Shown: positions 1 through 9,306 of the stretch, one piece after another | How positions within the stretch are numbered: position 1 is the stretch's first letter | How the letters are laid out: every line of letters starts with the position of its first letter | Source: Candidatus Aminicenantota bacterium | Lineage (GTDB): Bacteria > Acidobacteriota > Aminicenantia > Aminicenantales > Aminicenantaceae | Direction of reading: 5' to 3' | NCBI GenBank assembly: GCA_016927475.1 | Contig: JAFGMO010000079.1 | Coordinates: 1 to 55,053, forward strand | Length of the DNA: 55,053 nucleotides | Translations under genes and position numbers: made by a program | The notes under the pieces: model-generated | The model's database searches: none | What the model was told of the DNA's origin: nothing | What the model saw: the letters and a program-made list of their open reading frames with translations, nothing else

Positions 1-2058
1 ACAACTGAAGATATACCAGGCCGACATTTGGCCGCAGTCATCATTCCCGCATAATCCACCGGGTTCATCGCGATACAAAGAGCGGACGATTTGATGCACC
101 CGCTCCTGCGTTTTCCACGGCGCCCCGGCATAAACATAGAGGTAAGGAATGTGATGGCTGGGCTCATTGCCGTGTACGTAATTGCCGATAATCCCGGCTC
201 TCGTGATATCTTCGCTCCCGGTAAAATGTAAGTCATCGATGGTCATGGTGAACAATGAATCCAGCCGGTTGATCATCTGTTTGCGGCCGCCGAGCAGATC
301 GATAAGCCCCTGAATATCATGGGGAACGTAAAAAGAATAATTCCAGGCGTTGCCCTCGATAAATCCCTGGCCGGATGTCGACAGAGGATCAAACGGTATC
401 TTCCAGGATCCGTCGCGGTTTCGGGCCCGCATAAATCCGCTCCCCGCGTCGAAAATCTTCCGGTAAGAGGCGGCCCTTTCTCGGAATGCCGCTGCCGCTT
501 TTTTATCCCCGAATGCCCGGGCCAAACGGTAGATGGTCCAGTCGTCATAGGCATATTCCAACGTTTTTGATGCCGAATGGCCAAACTCGTCCTCGGGAAC
601 ATATCCATGCCGGCGGTAAAAACCCACCCCGTCGTAATCCTCGTAATCGGCGCTGGAAAGAACAGCCTCAAGGGCCTTTTTTGCGTCGTATCCTTGAACC
701 TCCTTGAGATAAGCATCGGCGATAACAGGCACTGCATGATACCCGATCATGCACCATGTTTCATTAGCGTGAAACGACCAAATGGGAAGGATATGATGAA
801 CACTCTGGTCATAATGGGCCAGCATGGAGCGGATCATATCGTCTGTTCGCCGGGGCTGCACAAGGGTAAACAGCGGATGGAGGGCCCGGAAGGTGTCCCA
901 CAATGAGAATATCGTGTAATGAGTGTATCCCTCCGCTTGATGAATGTTCTGGTCCAGACCCCGGTACCGTCCGTCCACATCGGAATAGACGACCGGACTC
1001 AAAAAGCTGTGATAGAGGGCTGTATAAAAATTCCGCTTTTGGCTGTCGCTACCTTGGATCGTGATTTTCGAAAGTTCCGTATTCCACCGTTTTTCCGCCT
1101 GCCGTTTGGTGGAAGAAAAATTCCAGTGGGGTATCTCGGCTTTTAAGTTTTCCATTGCTCCTTGAGGACTGACCGCGGACAGGGCAACCTTGACCAGAAT
1201 CTCCTCACCGGCCTTGGTCCTGAAACTGAACAGGCCTTTGAGCTTTTTCCCCGCCCTTTCGGGAAAATTATTGCCCTCATCCCAGCGCCTCCAGAATCCC
1301 TTGTAAACCGGCTCCTCTTCATTTCTCAGACTGTAAGATTTTACAGGCTTGGAAAAAGCCATGGCAAAATGAAGAATCCGGTTCCTTGCCCATCCCCGAG
1401 TCTGCCGGCTTCCCGTGACCAGAGTATCATTTTCCACCCGAAGCGATGCCCAGATAACCTTCCCTTTATAAGAATAAATACTGGAGGTCATGTCCAAAAT
1501 GATATGGGCTTCCTCTGCCGCCGGAAAACCAAAGCGAAAAAATCCGACCCTCTCCGTGGCGGCCATCTCCGCCTTTATGCCATAGTCGTCCAGGTGAACG
1601 GCGTAATAACCAGGGACTGCTGTTTCCCGGTCATGGGAAAAGCGGGACCTGTAACCGGAACCGGGATTTTTTTTGTCTCCCGGATTCCAGCGGACATCCC
1701 CCACCATGGGCATGATTCGAAAATCCCCCAGATCCGAATGCCCGGTACCGCTGAAAAAGGTATGGCTGAATCCTACGATGGTGGCATCATCATACTGGTA
1801 TCCGCTGCAGTACCGGTATACTTCGGGATTGTATTCCCCATCGAGACGATACAATACTGCGTCCGTTTCCGGACTTATCTGAACCATGCCGAAAGGCACG
1901 GTGGCCCCCGGATAGCAGTGCCCCATATCCCTGGTACCGATAAAAGGATCCACCCACGCAGCGGGATGCCGGTTGTCTCCCAAATTCTGCAATCGGCCGG
2001 GAAGAGGGCCGAACATCCATAAGACCGTCATCAAACAGATCATAAGACGGCAAATCAT
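1..2058 (-). CDS. GH92 family alpha-mannosidase (3' end cut by window edge)
   Basis: Predicted secreted, calcium-dependent exo-alpha-mannosidase of glycoside hydrolase family 92, trimming mannose from N-glycan-like or mannan substrates. The frame is open from base 2058 to base 1, about 686 codons, so roughly the last 60-80 residues lie outside the window. Seen in the translation: a hydrophobic signal peptide at the N-terminus, the DPFIGT start of the N-terminal domain, FSHTFFSGTG, HANETWCMIGYH (the Glu is the expected general acid) and GNDDCGQMSAWYIF close to the edge (the Asp residues are the expected base region). Two ATG codons lie in tandem at 2061 and 2058; AGGAG sits about 6 nt before the second, so 2058 is preferred. 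It lies 97 bp downstream of the tricorn-type gene on the same strand. I checked the frame at several points and found no frameshift. Family assignment is strong; linkage specificity cannot be told. Confidence 0.93.
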   Translation of the reverse strand, partial: MICRLMICLMTVLWMFGPLPGRLQNLGDNRHPAAWVDPFIGTRDMGHCYPGATVPFGMVQISPETDAVLYRLDGEYNPEVYRYCSGYQYDDATIVGFSHTFFSGTGHSDLGDFRIMPMVGDVRWNPGDKKNPGSGYRSRFSHDRETAVPGYYAVHLDDYGIKAEMAATERVGFFRFGFPAAEEAHIILDMTSSIYSYKGKVIWASLRVENDTLVTGSRQTRGWARNRILHFAMAFSKPVKSYSLRNEEEPVYKGFWRRWDEGNNFPERAGKKLKGLFSFRTKAGEEILVKVALSAVSPQGAMENLKAEIPHWNFSSTKRQAEKRWNTELSKITIQGSDSQKRNFYTALYHSFLSPVVYSDVDGRYRGLDQNIHQAEGYTHYTIFSLWDTFRALHPLFTLVQPRRTDDMIRSMLAHYDQSVHHILPIWSFHANETWCMIGYHAVPVIADAYLKEVQGYDAKKALEAVLSSADYEDYDGVGFYRRHGYVPEDEFGHSASKTLEYAYDDWTIYRLARAFGDKKAAAAFRERAASYRKIFDAGSGFMRARNRDGSWKIPFDPLSTSGQGFIEGNAWNYSFYVPHDIQGLIDLLGGRKQMINRLDSLFTMTIDDLHFTGSEDITRAGIIGNYVHGNEPSHHIPYLYVYAGAPWKTQERVHQIVRSLYRDEPGGLCGNDDCGQMSAWYIFSC

Positions 2059-2155
2059 CATCCTCTCCTTTCAGTCCGGAAAGGATATTGTTTCTATTCC
2101 TTCCCTTGAAAAGACGGCTCGTCCCTTTAAACAGATCAAATGGGACGGGAAAAAA

Positions 2156-5100
2156 CTATTTCTTCTTGGAAGTCCGGTCGATGGGAGCGGGCCGGGGAAC
2201 CTTTTTGACGGGATTTTTTTCCAAAAGTTTCAGAGCTTCTTCGACCGCCCGTTCGAGCTGGGGATCACGGCCCTCAATCACCAGGGCCGGCGTCATCTCG
2301 ACTTCGATATCCGGAGCAACACCTATATTCTCCACATCCCATTCCCCTTCGATGTTGTAAAAAGCCAAATTGGGGGAGGAAATGAATCCGCCGTCGATCA
2401 GCCTCTCCCCTCCGTGGTGCCCGACAAGACCGCCCCACGTTCTCTTGCCGACCAGCGGACCGATCTTTCGAAATCGAAAATAATAGGGCAGTGCGTCTCC
2501 TCCTGATCCGGCGAACTCGTTGATGACCAAAACTTTAGGCCCGAAAATCTGAGCGGCCGGAGTGGTGAATTCCTCACCGTCACGGGTTGCCCAGTAATTC
2601 ATTAGAGGCCGGTCCATGAGGTCGACAAAATAATCGGCCGCCGAACCACCGCCATTAAAGCGCTCATCGATGACGGCTCCCTGCTTGTGCTGCTGGGCGA
2701 AATAATATCTGTTGAATTGTATGTATCCCGCCCAGGTGGTATTGGGAAGATAAACATAAGCCAGCCGTCCGCCTGACATCTCATCGACTTTGCGGCGGTT
2801 ATCCTCGATCCAGGCCCGGTTTCTCAAACCGGATTCACTGCTTACCGGCACGACCGTAATGAGCTCGGCGCCGTCTTTTGACGGTTTGTCATTAATAAGC
2901 AGGGATGTCTGCTTGTTGGCCGTGGCCTCAAAAAACCGGTAGATATTAGCCTGAGGTTTGACTTCCCGGCCGTTGACCTCAAGAATGTAGTCTCCTTCCT
3001 TGACCTTGAGCCCCGGGGCGGTCAGCGGTGCCCGAAGTCCCGGATTCCAGTTTTCCCCGGTGTATATCTTTTTGATACGGTAAGCCCCGTTTTCGATTCC
3101 AAAATCCGCGCCCAGCAATCCGACGGGAACCCGGTCCGGGGAAGGCGCGTCTCCTCCGCCCGCCCAGGAATGTCCGATAGTCAACTCTCCGATGAGGTTC
3201 ATCAGAATATAACTGAGGTCCGAGCGGTGGGCCACATGCTCCAGGAAGGGCTCGTACTTTTCATAGCAGGCTTTCCAGTCGGCCCCGTGCATCTGGGCGT
3301 CGTAAAGAAAGTCGCGGTTGATCCGCCATCCCTCGCGATAAATTTGCCGCCACTCGGCTGCGGGATCGACTTTCATGCGAAGCCCGGAAGTGTCAATCCT
3401 TCCGTCTCCGGCTTTAACCTTTCCCCTGGTGGCGACGATCCCCATCATTCCTTGAATACCCCTGTAAAGGAGCTTCTTTCCGTCCGCCGAAACCCTGTAG
3501 CCGAAGATACCCGTCATAAAGGGTTCGGATTTTTTTTCCTTGAGGTCATAGCGGTGAAGGACATATCCCGGTTTGTCGTCAAGGGGCTCCATGGTGAAAA
3601 AGATATTTTCTTCGGCTGCCTTCAGGCTGCCGTAATTCTTGACGGGAATATCCAGAGCCAGGATCCGCTGGTCCAATCCTTCCCAGTCGATACGGACCTC
3701 CGGTTCTGATTTTTTCTCCTTTTCCTTGTTTTCGCCGGGCGCTTCTTTATCCTTGCCTGCTTCCTTCTCTTTCACCATTTCCTCATCGCTTTCCGGAAGC
3801 AGGGGGGAGGGATCCTTCGAGCTGAGAACCATCAGATAGACTCCCCGGGTGAAAGGACGCTCGTAAGAGGTCATGTCCAGCCAGCCGGTGTTTAAAGCGT
3901 AGTCGGTACTGGCCAGAAAATAGAGATATTTGCCGCTCCTGTCGAAATCCGGGGAGACAGCATCCGACAGACCGTCGGTGATCCGTCGGGACTTGCCTTC
4001 CTCCAGGGAATAAACAAAAACAGCATGGAGATGGTTTTCCAGACGCTTGGAATAAACGATCCACCGGGAATCGGGGGACCACTGATGATCGAGAGACCGT
4101 TGAGGATGGTCGTAGGTATCCCTGTCTATCCTGACGGCTTTTTTCGTCTCCAGGTCCATGTACCATAGATTGAGCCGCTTGTCGGCAAAGGCAATTTTTT
4201 TGGAATCCGGCGACCAGACGGGATGGTAGTACAGAGACGGATTATCGAGCTCGAACCGCTCCGCTTCCCCGCTTCCCTTCTGGTCGATAAGCATCAGGCC
4301 GTACTCTCCTCCCAAATCGGAGAACCAGGCGATCTTTTTCCCGTCGGGTGACCAGACGGGAAAACGGTCATGGGCTCCGGAGGAACGGGTTAGGTTGCGG
4401 TAATCCCCCTTCTCGGCCGGAAGGGTAAACACATCGCCGCGGGCTGCCAGAACGACTCTTTTCCCCGTGGGAGAAATATCGGCGTGCTGAATGAGACGGG
4501 ACACATCGGCGAAATGGACTCTCGGTCCCGGCAGGTCGCCCCGAACATGAATGCTCAGTTTGGAGGACTTGCCCGTTCCGGGATCAAAGAGATGGAGATA
4601 TCCCGCCTGCTCGTAAACAATGCCTCCCGCCCCGGCTCTGGCATTTTTGATATCGTAATCCTCATGGAAGGTTAGCTGTTTAACCTGCTTGCTTGAAATA
4701 TCATAGGAAAAAAGATTCATGGTGAAATTCCGGTCTGAGATGAAATAAACCTTATCACCGATCCACATGGGATCCGTATCATTGCTGTTATCCCGCGGGA
4801 TTTTTTCGATACCGTAGTTTTCCATATCAAACAACCAAATTCCCGTTGTACGGCCGCCCCGGTAATGGCGCCAGGTGGCAAAGGCTTCCGGCATCCTGAC
4901 ATAGGCCACTCGTTTTCCGTCGGGAGAAAAAATGCCCTTGTCGGCCATGGGCATTGGAAGCGGTTCAGGCATACCGCCCTTGAAGGAGACGGTCCACAAT
5001 TTGTTGAAGCCGATGGGCACCGACACACGTCCGCTGGCGAAAACAACACGTCTTCCGTCCGGAGTCCAGGCCCGGACGATATCCGGATAAGGATGATAGG

Positions 5101-5419
5101 TCAGCCGGAGCGGTTCGCCGCCTTCAGCCGGAATCACAAAAACATCCGTGTTCCCGTCATATTGGCCTGAAAAGGCGATATATTTTCCGTCAGGCGAAAA
5201 AACGGGAAAACTTTCCGTGCCGGGATGCGTCGTCAAAGGGCGGGCGTCCCCTCCGTTGCGGGATACAACCCAGATGTCACCGGCATAAACAAAGGCCGCT
5301 TTATCCGCACTCACCGCCGGCTGGCGCAGCAACCGGGCTTCCTCTGCGGCGGCGGGAAAAGCTGTCCAGCCAAAAAACAAAATGAAACACAGGATGGAAA
5401 TACTTTTTTTCATGTTCAA
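2156..5419 (-). CDS. Tricorn-type S41 serine protease
   Basis: Large exported protease that should degrade oligopeptides to short peptides. Residues 1-25 are a signal peptide ending AAA. Residues about 30-650 hold repeated WD40-like/TolB propeller blades (recurrent SPDGKxIAF and WSPDSKKIAF motifs), followed by a low-complexity Lys/Glu linker near 555-575, a helical region, a PDZ domain (about 800-860) and the S41 catalytic domain. Catalytic residues are recognisable: His750 in TIGHSW, Ser972 in FAGSGGD and Glu1030 in WDVENIG. The Ser-Glu spacing of 58 equals that of Thermoplasma tricorn (Ser965/Glu1023). At 1087 aa the length is normal for bacterial tricorn homologues. The signal peptide implies a periplasmic or surface location, unlike cytosolic archaeal tricorn. 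It lies 54 bp after the flavodiiron gene and ahead of the mannosidase gene on the same strand. Confidence 0.94.
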   Translation of the reverse strand: MNMKKSISILCFILFFGWTAFPAAAEEARLLRQPAVSADKAAFVYAGDIWVVSRNGGDARPLTTHPGTESFPVFSPDGKYIAFSGQYDGNTDVFVIPAEGGEPLRLTYHPYPDIVRAWTPDGRRVVFASGRVSVPIGFNKLWTVSFKGGMPEPLPMPMADKGIFSPDGKRVAYVRMPEAFATWRHYRGGRTTGIWLFDMENYGIEKIPRDNSNDTDPMWIGDKVYFISDRNFTMNLFSYDISSKQVKQLTFHEDYDIKNARAGAGGIVYEQAGYLHLFDPGTGKSSKLSIHVRGDLPGPRVHFADVSRLIQHADISPTGKRVVLAARGDVFTLPAEKGDYRNLTRSSGAHDRFPVWSPDGKKIAWFSDLGGEYGLMLIDQKGSGEAERFELDNPSLYYHPVWSPDSKKIAFADKRLNLWYMDLETKKAVRIDRDTYDHPQRSLDHQWSPDSRWIVYSKRLENHLHAVFVYSLEEGKSRRITDGLSDAVSPDFDRSGKYLYFLASTDYALNTGWLDMTSYERPFTRGVYLMVLSSKDPSPLLPESDEEMVKEKEAGKDKEAPGENKEKEKKSEPEVRIDWEGLDQRILALDIPVKNYGSLKAAEENIFFTMEPLDDKPGYVLHRYDLKEKKSEPFMTGIFGYRVSADGKKLLYRGIQGMMGIVATRGKVKAGDGRIDTSGLRMKVDPAAEWRQIYREGWRINRDFLYDAQMHGADWKACYEKYEPFLEHVAHRSDLSYILMNLIGELTIGHSWAGGGDAPSPDRVPVGLLGADFGIENGAYRIKKIYTGENWNPGLRAPLTAPGLKVKEGDYILEVNGREVKPQANIYRFFEATANKQTSLLINDKPSKDGAELITVVPVSSESGLRNRAWIEDNRRKVDEMSGGRLAYVYLPNTTWAGYIQFNRYYFAQQHKQGAVIDERFNGGGSAADYFVDLMDRPLMNYWATRDGEEFTTPAAQIFGPKVLVINEFAGSGGDALPYYFRFRKIGPLVGKRTWGGLVGHHGGERLIDGGFISSPNLAFYNIEGEWDVENIGVAPDIEVEMTPALVIEGRDPQLERAVEEALKLLEKNPVKKVPRPAPIDRTSKKK

Positions 5420-5473
5420 ACTCTCCTTTCATTCTTTGAGTCAGGCATTTCTGATTCAAACCTGATTTACTGG

Positions 5474-6670
5474 TTAATCTTTGACAAGATCACCAAAACG
5501 TTTTCCGAATTCCTTGCCTTTTTTTAGCTCTTCTTTGGTCGGAATTCCATTAAATTCAAACGCCTCGGCAATCTCCCACTTCAAAGGCTCGACGATCCCC
5601 TTTAGTTCTTTCAATGCACCCTTGCTCCAACCGTAACTCCCGAAATAGGCCAGCTTTTTATTGATAATATGTTTATGGGCCGCCATCCGCATCACTTCGG
5701 CAACGGGAGGAAACAAGGATACTTCATAGGTCGGGGCGCCAACAACAACGCCCTTTTTGGTCCAGAGCGAAGGAAGGATGTAACTGACGTGCGTTCTTGC
5801 GGCGTCAAAAATCTCCAAAGGCACACCCGTAGAAGAAAGCCCCTGGGCCACGGCGTTCATCATGGCTTCCGTATTACCGTACATGGATCCATAGACAAGC
5901 GTTACACCGGGTTCTGTTTCTCCCCTGGCGTATTCGGCCCACTTTTTGTAAAGATCGATGATCACGGAAACGTTTTTTCTCCAGATCAAACCATGGGAAG
6001 GCGCGATGATTTCTATGGGCAGACCGCTAAGCTTTTCGATGGCCGTCAGAACCCGTGCGCTGAAATTGGCGACGATGTTGGTATAGTAGCGCAGGGACTC
6101 TTGTTTGTAGAATTCGAAATGTTTGCAACCGTCTTCAAAAAGCGCGCCTCGGATCGCCCCGTAGCCGCCGAAGGCGTCGCAGGGAAACAGAATGCGGTTT
6201 GATGTCTCGTAGGTAACAATGGTTTCCGGCCAGTGCAAAAAAGGCACGAAAAAAAACTGCAGCTTGTGCTTTCCTAACGACAAAGTATCGCCGTCGCTAA
6301 CCACCTGAATATTCTCTGTAATGGAAAAAAAACCTTCGAGCATATCCTTGGCTTTCGCCGAACAAAGAATGGTTACCTTAGGTGCGATTCTCCGAAATGT
6401 CCGCAGAAGGCCGGAATGATCCGGTTCCAGATGATTGACGACCAGATAATCCACTTTAGAAATATCCAGGATTTCATCAATGTTGTCCAGATACTCATCG
6501 CCCTTTAATGATTTTGTCAGATCGATGATGGCCTTTTTGTCATCATCTATCAAATAAGAATTGTAAGAAACTCCTTCCCGTGATATGGGCCAAAGGCCCT
6601 CAAAAAGATCCGTCGTCCTGTCGTTAACACCGATCCAGTATATTCCTGGTTTTATTTCAACAGCCGGCAT
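5474..6670 (-). CDS. Flavodiiron protein (FprA/ROO type A flavoprotein)
   Basis: Cytoplasmic flavodiiron protein that reduces O2 to water and/or NO to N2O, protecting anaerobes. The N-terminal metallo-beta-lactamase-fold domain has all the diiron ligands: His80, Glu82, Asp84 and His85 in NHLEPDHSG, His146 in LHWPE, Asp165 in PCDAFGG and His226 in APSHGL. The C-terminal flavodoxin domain begins near residue 257 with the FMN-binding loop YGSMYGNTE. No rubredoxin or flavin reductase domain follows, so an external electron donor is needed. The reading frame extends upstream to 6709, but the ATG at 6670 has AGGAGG about 6 nt before it and gives the usual length of 398 aa. It is the first gene of the probable minus-strand unit with the tricorn-type protease and GH92 genes. 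Preference for O2 or NO cannot be told from sequence. Confidence 0.96.
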   Translation of the reverse strand: MPAVEIKPGIYWIGVNDRTTDLFEGLWPISREGVSYNSYLIDDDKKAIIDLTKSLKGDEYLDNIDEILDISKVDYLVVNHLEPDHSGLLRTFRRIAPKVTILCSAKAKDMLEGFFSITENIQVVSDGDTLSLGKHKLQFFFVPFLHWPETIVTYETSNRILFPCDAFGGYGAIRGALFEDGCKHFEFYKQESLRYYTNIVANFSARVLTAIEKLSGLPIEIIAPSHGLIWRKNVSVIIDLYKKWAEYARGETEPGVTLVYGSMYGNTEAMMNAVAQGLSSTGVPLEIFDAARTHVSYILPSLWTKKGVVVGAPTYEVSLFPPVAEVMRMAAHKHIINKKLAYFGSYGWSKGALKELKGIVEPLKWEIAEAFEFNGIPTKEELKKGKEFGKRFGDLVKD

Positions 6671-6856
6671 GGTTTCCTCCTTCTTGATAACGAACAAAAT
6701 TTCCCCCACTAGAATACTAAATTTGGCATAAAATTTCTATTTTTGAACCCCGGCTTTTTCCCCTAAATATCTTGATATTTCCATCATGAAATTTTAAGAT
6801 AAGACGGCAAAAAGCCATTTAACCCGAATAATACTGGTTAAGTAAGGAGGGAAAAT

Positions 6857-7684
6857 ATGAAGAAAAAAAACTTTATCTTTTTCAGTGTCTTTCTTGCGAT
6901 GCTTATAGGGCTTCAGGCCTTCGCCGCCGGTTTGCAGTTCACCCCGGAAGAAATCGCCAACAGAAAAAAATGGGAACATTTCCTTGAAAAAGCCAAGATC
7001 ATCGAATCCGAAAACGTCGGGGAAGGAATCACCAAGCCGAAAAAACTCACTATGGAACTCGACGGACTGCAGGCTTTAGGAGTCTGGAAAAATCCGAGTG
7101 GTGTCCAGCAGGGCTACAAGGAGGGCTGGGATTACGAGATCGCCGCCTACAAGCTGGACAAATACCTGGGTTTAAATATGATCCCCCCGACAGTGGAAAG
7201 AACCTTCAGGCTGAGAAAAGGCTCTCTCCAGCTTTGGGTACCCGGCCTTATAAGCGAGCTTAAGAGAAGGGAAAAAGACATTGCCGTTCCTGAAGACAAA
7301 GAAGAATACCGGTCCACGATGCTCGACCTCGCCCGCGCTTTCGACGACCTTATCGCCAATGTCGACCGCACCCAGCAGAATATCTGCTATACGGAAGACT
7401 GGCGGCTTATCCTGATCGACCATTCCCGGTCCTTCCGCACCAAAAGGATCTACGTCGACCAGCTTTTATACGGCAAAAACGGTATGCGGGGAAGACCCTT
7501 CAAAAAACTTCCCCGGGCTTTCGTCGATAAAGTTCGAACCTTGACCGAAGATAGAATTCGCAGGATCGTCGGGGATTACCTCACCACCGAAGAAATCAAA
7601 TGTGTCATCGCCCGCAAAAAGCTTTTCCTGAAAGAGATCGATGAGATGATTAAAGAGGTAGGGGAAGACACGTTTCTTTATTAG
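6857..7684 (+). CDS. Secreted protein with HipA/PI-kinase-like motifs
   Basis: Function unknown; a possible exported kinase. Residues 1-24 form a clear signal peptide ending AFA-A. The rest carries a pattern resembling atypical kinases of the HipA / phosphatidylinositol 3/4-kinase type: Lys78 in ALGVWK (nucleotide-binding Lys position), Glu94 in YEIAAYKLD (helix C), Asp170 and Asn175 in NVDRTQQN (catalytic loop) and Asp188 in LILIDHSRSF (metal-binding Asp). At 275 aa it is short for such a fold. AAGGAGGG lies about 6 nt before the ATG. It is divergent from the flavodiiron gene, 186 bp away, and convergent with the glycerate kinase gene. The motif reading is mine and rests on spacing and local sequence; a non-kinase fold is possible. 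Confidence 0.6.
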   Translation: MKKKNFIFFSVFLAMLIGLQAFAAGLQFTPEEIANRKKWEHFLEKAKIIESENVGEGITKPKKLTMELDGLQALGVWKNPSGVQQGYKEGWDYEIAAYKLDKYLGLNMIPPTVERTFRLRKGSLQLWVPGLISELKRREKDIAVPEDKEEYRSTMLDLARAFDDLIANVDRTQQNICYTEDWRLILIDHSRSFRTKRIYVDQLLYGKNGMRGRPFKKLPRAFVDKVRTLTEDRIRRIVGDYLTTEEIKCVIARKKLFLKEIDEMIKEVGEDTFLY

Positions 7685-7800
7685 CCTTTATCATTACCTG
7701 GAAAATAACACCCGTCATCACCCGGTTCATCCGGGTGATCCAGGATTACAGGCAATAATTTTCATCTTTCACGGGTGTGAATGCGCATGAAAAATTCATG
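7685..7800 (+). repeat. Dispersed ~105 bp hairpin repeat, copy A
   Basis: Non-coding, between two convergent genes. It contains the perfect stem ATCACCCGG / CCGGGTGAT with a 5-nt loop, flanked by CCTGG and CCAGG that can lengthen the stem, then GGCAATAA and a GAAAAATTCAT end. Copies occur at about 44036-44139 (opposite orientation) and 47870-47974, all outside genes. In this copy ACACCCGT and ACGGGTGT also pair. It may double as a transcription terminator between the convergent genes. Confidence 0.85.
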
Positions 7801-7806
7801 CCAGTT

Positions 7807-9147
7807 TTATTCTAAAAAAAGAAAGCGGATGTCCATCACATTGGTACCGGTGGAACCCGTCCGGTAGAGCCCTCCGGTTTTATCAAAAAAGGTGTAGGCG
7901 TCGTTATCGTTCAGAAATTTTTCAGGATCCAGGGACATTTCTTCGGCCTTTTCTCTGGTGGACGGACCAGCCCAGGCCCCTGCGGCATCGGTTGGACCGT
8001 CGATTCCGTCCGTCCCCAAACTGGAAACCAACCATTTGTCGCATCCCGGTTTTTGTTTTCCGGTTTCGATCAGGAAGGCCAATACAAACTCCTGGTTCCT
8101 GCCTCCCCGTCCTTTTCCTTTTACGGTCACCGTCAGCTCACCTCCGGATAAAAGACAAAAAGGCCGCTTTGGTTCTCTCGCCGGCAAGCAAAGAGAATAA
8201 AGAAGGGCTGCATACAAGCGGGCCGTTATTCGGGCTTCCCCGCCGTCCAAAGCGGTAAGGACAGCCGCATCATAGCCCAGTTCTTCGGCCTTTATTTTAC
8301 CGGCCTTCAGCGCTTTGATATTATCGGCGATAATAAAATGGCGGACATGTTTAAACAAGGAAGCGCCCGGTTTGGGCGTCTCCGGAATTTCCCCCCGCAC
8401 ACCCTTTTCCAGAAGGAGACACACTGACCTGGGAATCATACGCCGCATACTGTAATTTTCCAGGATCCGTTGCGCATCCAGAAAAGTGGAATCATCCCCT
8501 GCCGCCGGTCCGGAAGCAACAGCGCTTATATCATTTCCCACCACATCCGATATAATGAGGTTGATTACTTCAGCCGGAACCGCCTCCCGGGCCAGAAAAC
8601 CCCCTTTTATCCGGGATAGATGTTTGCGTACGGTATTGACTTCGTGGATATCGGCCCCTTCCTTAAGGAGCAGTTCGGAGACCAAACGTTTATCTTCAAG
8701 GGAAATTCCGGGGCGGGGCAGGCTAACCAGGGAAGATCCCCCTCCTGATATAAGGGTAAAAAACAGGTCATTCCGGCCGGCCCTGCGGGCTAAATTCAGT
8801 ACCGCCCGGGCTCCTTTAAGACTTCGTTTGTCGGGAAGAGGGTGGGCTCCTGAAAGACAAATAAATCCCGGCATGTCGAAACATTCCCCCGGTGGACAGA
8901 CAACAACTCCTCCCGTTAAACGTTTCCCGAGACGGACACGCAACCCCCGGGCCATGGCTAAAGCCGATTTTCCAAAGGCAGCCGCATAGACATTCTGAAA
9001 GTGGGAAAGGTCATAAGTTTTGCCCATAATGCTCAGGATGTTTCCATCCACCCGGATCGCTTCCCGCATACACCTTTCCGGTTCGACAGCTTTAAGAGCC
9101 GCGGCATATATACATCCTGCGTCTTCTTTGAACGGTATCGTCTTCAT
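7807..9147 (-). CDS. Glycerate 2-kinase (GCK-II / DUF4147-MOFRL family)
   Basis: Phosphorylates D-glycerate to 2-phosphoglycerate with ATP, feeding lower glycolysis from serine or glycerate breakdown. The whole length of 446 aa fits the type-2 family. The N-terminal DUF4147 domain shows AAFGKSALAMARG, then LISGGGSSLVSLP and the NTVRKHLSRIKGG motif (Lys in the active site). The C-terminal MOFRL domain starts near 330 with LLSGGELTVTVKGKGRGGRNQE and ends SLGTDGIDGPTDAAGA. The start is the ATG at 9147; no strong ribosome binding site is visible. It stands alone, divergent from the first NSS transporter gene and convergent with the kinase-like gene. Confidence 0.93.
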   Translation of the reverse strand: MKTIPFKEDAGCIYAAALKAVEPERCMREAIRVDGNILSIMGKTYDLSHFQNVYAAAFGKSALAMARGLRVRLGKRLTGGVVVCPPGECFDMPGFICLSGAHPLPDKRSLKGARAVLNLARRAGRNDLFFTLISGGGSSLVSLPRPGISLEDKRLVSELLLKEGADIHEVNTVRKHLSRIKGGFLAREAVPAEVINLIISDVVGNDISAVASGPAAGDDSTFLDAQRILENYSMRRMIPRSVCLLLEKGVRGEIPETPKPGASLFKHVRHFIIADNIKALKAGKIKAEELGYDAAVLTALDGGEARITARLYAALLYSLCLPAREPKRPFCLLSGGELTVTVKGKGRGGRNQEFVLAFLIETGKQKPGCDKWLVSSLGTDGIDGPTDAAGAWAGPSTREKAEEMSLDPEKFLNDNDAYTFFDKTGGLYRTGSTGTNVMDIRFLFLE

Positions 9148-9306
9148 ACCCAGTTTTTACACCAGACGCTTACCTTAGGCAAGATAATAAAAACACGTAT
9201 ATTTTTACTTATAATCTTACTCTTTAGAATTTTTAATGATTGTGGTAAAAGTGTAAAAACACGAAATGTTTGACGGCACGCATCAGATAACGACAAGGAG
9301 ACGATC

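Noticed and set aside
1162..2022. 286-codon plus-strand frame over the mannosidase region
   Set aside because: The minus strand encodes a clear GH92 protein with conserved motifs; the plus frame has no recognisable domain and is a shadow of it.
9148..9306. TAAAAACACG direct repeat between glycerate kinase and NSS 1 as an operator
   Set aside because: Short AT-rich repeat, about 60 bp apart, without dyad symmetry or a promoter that it would overlap.
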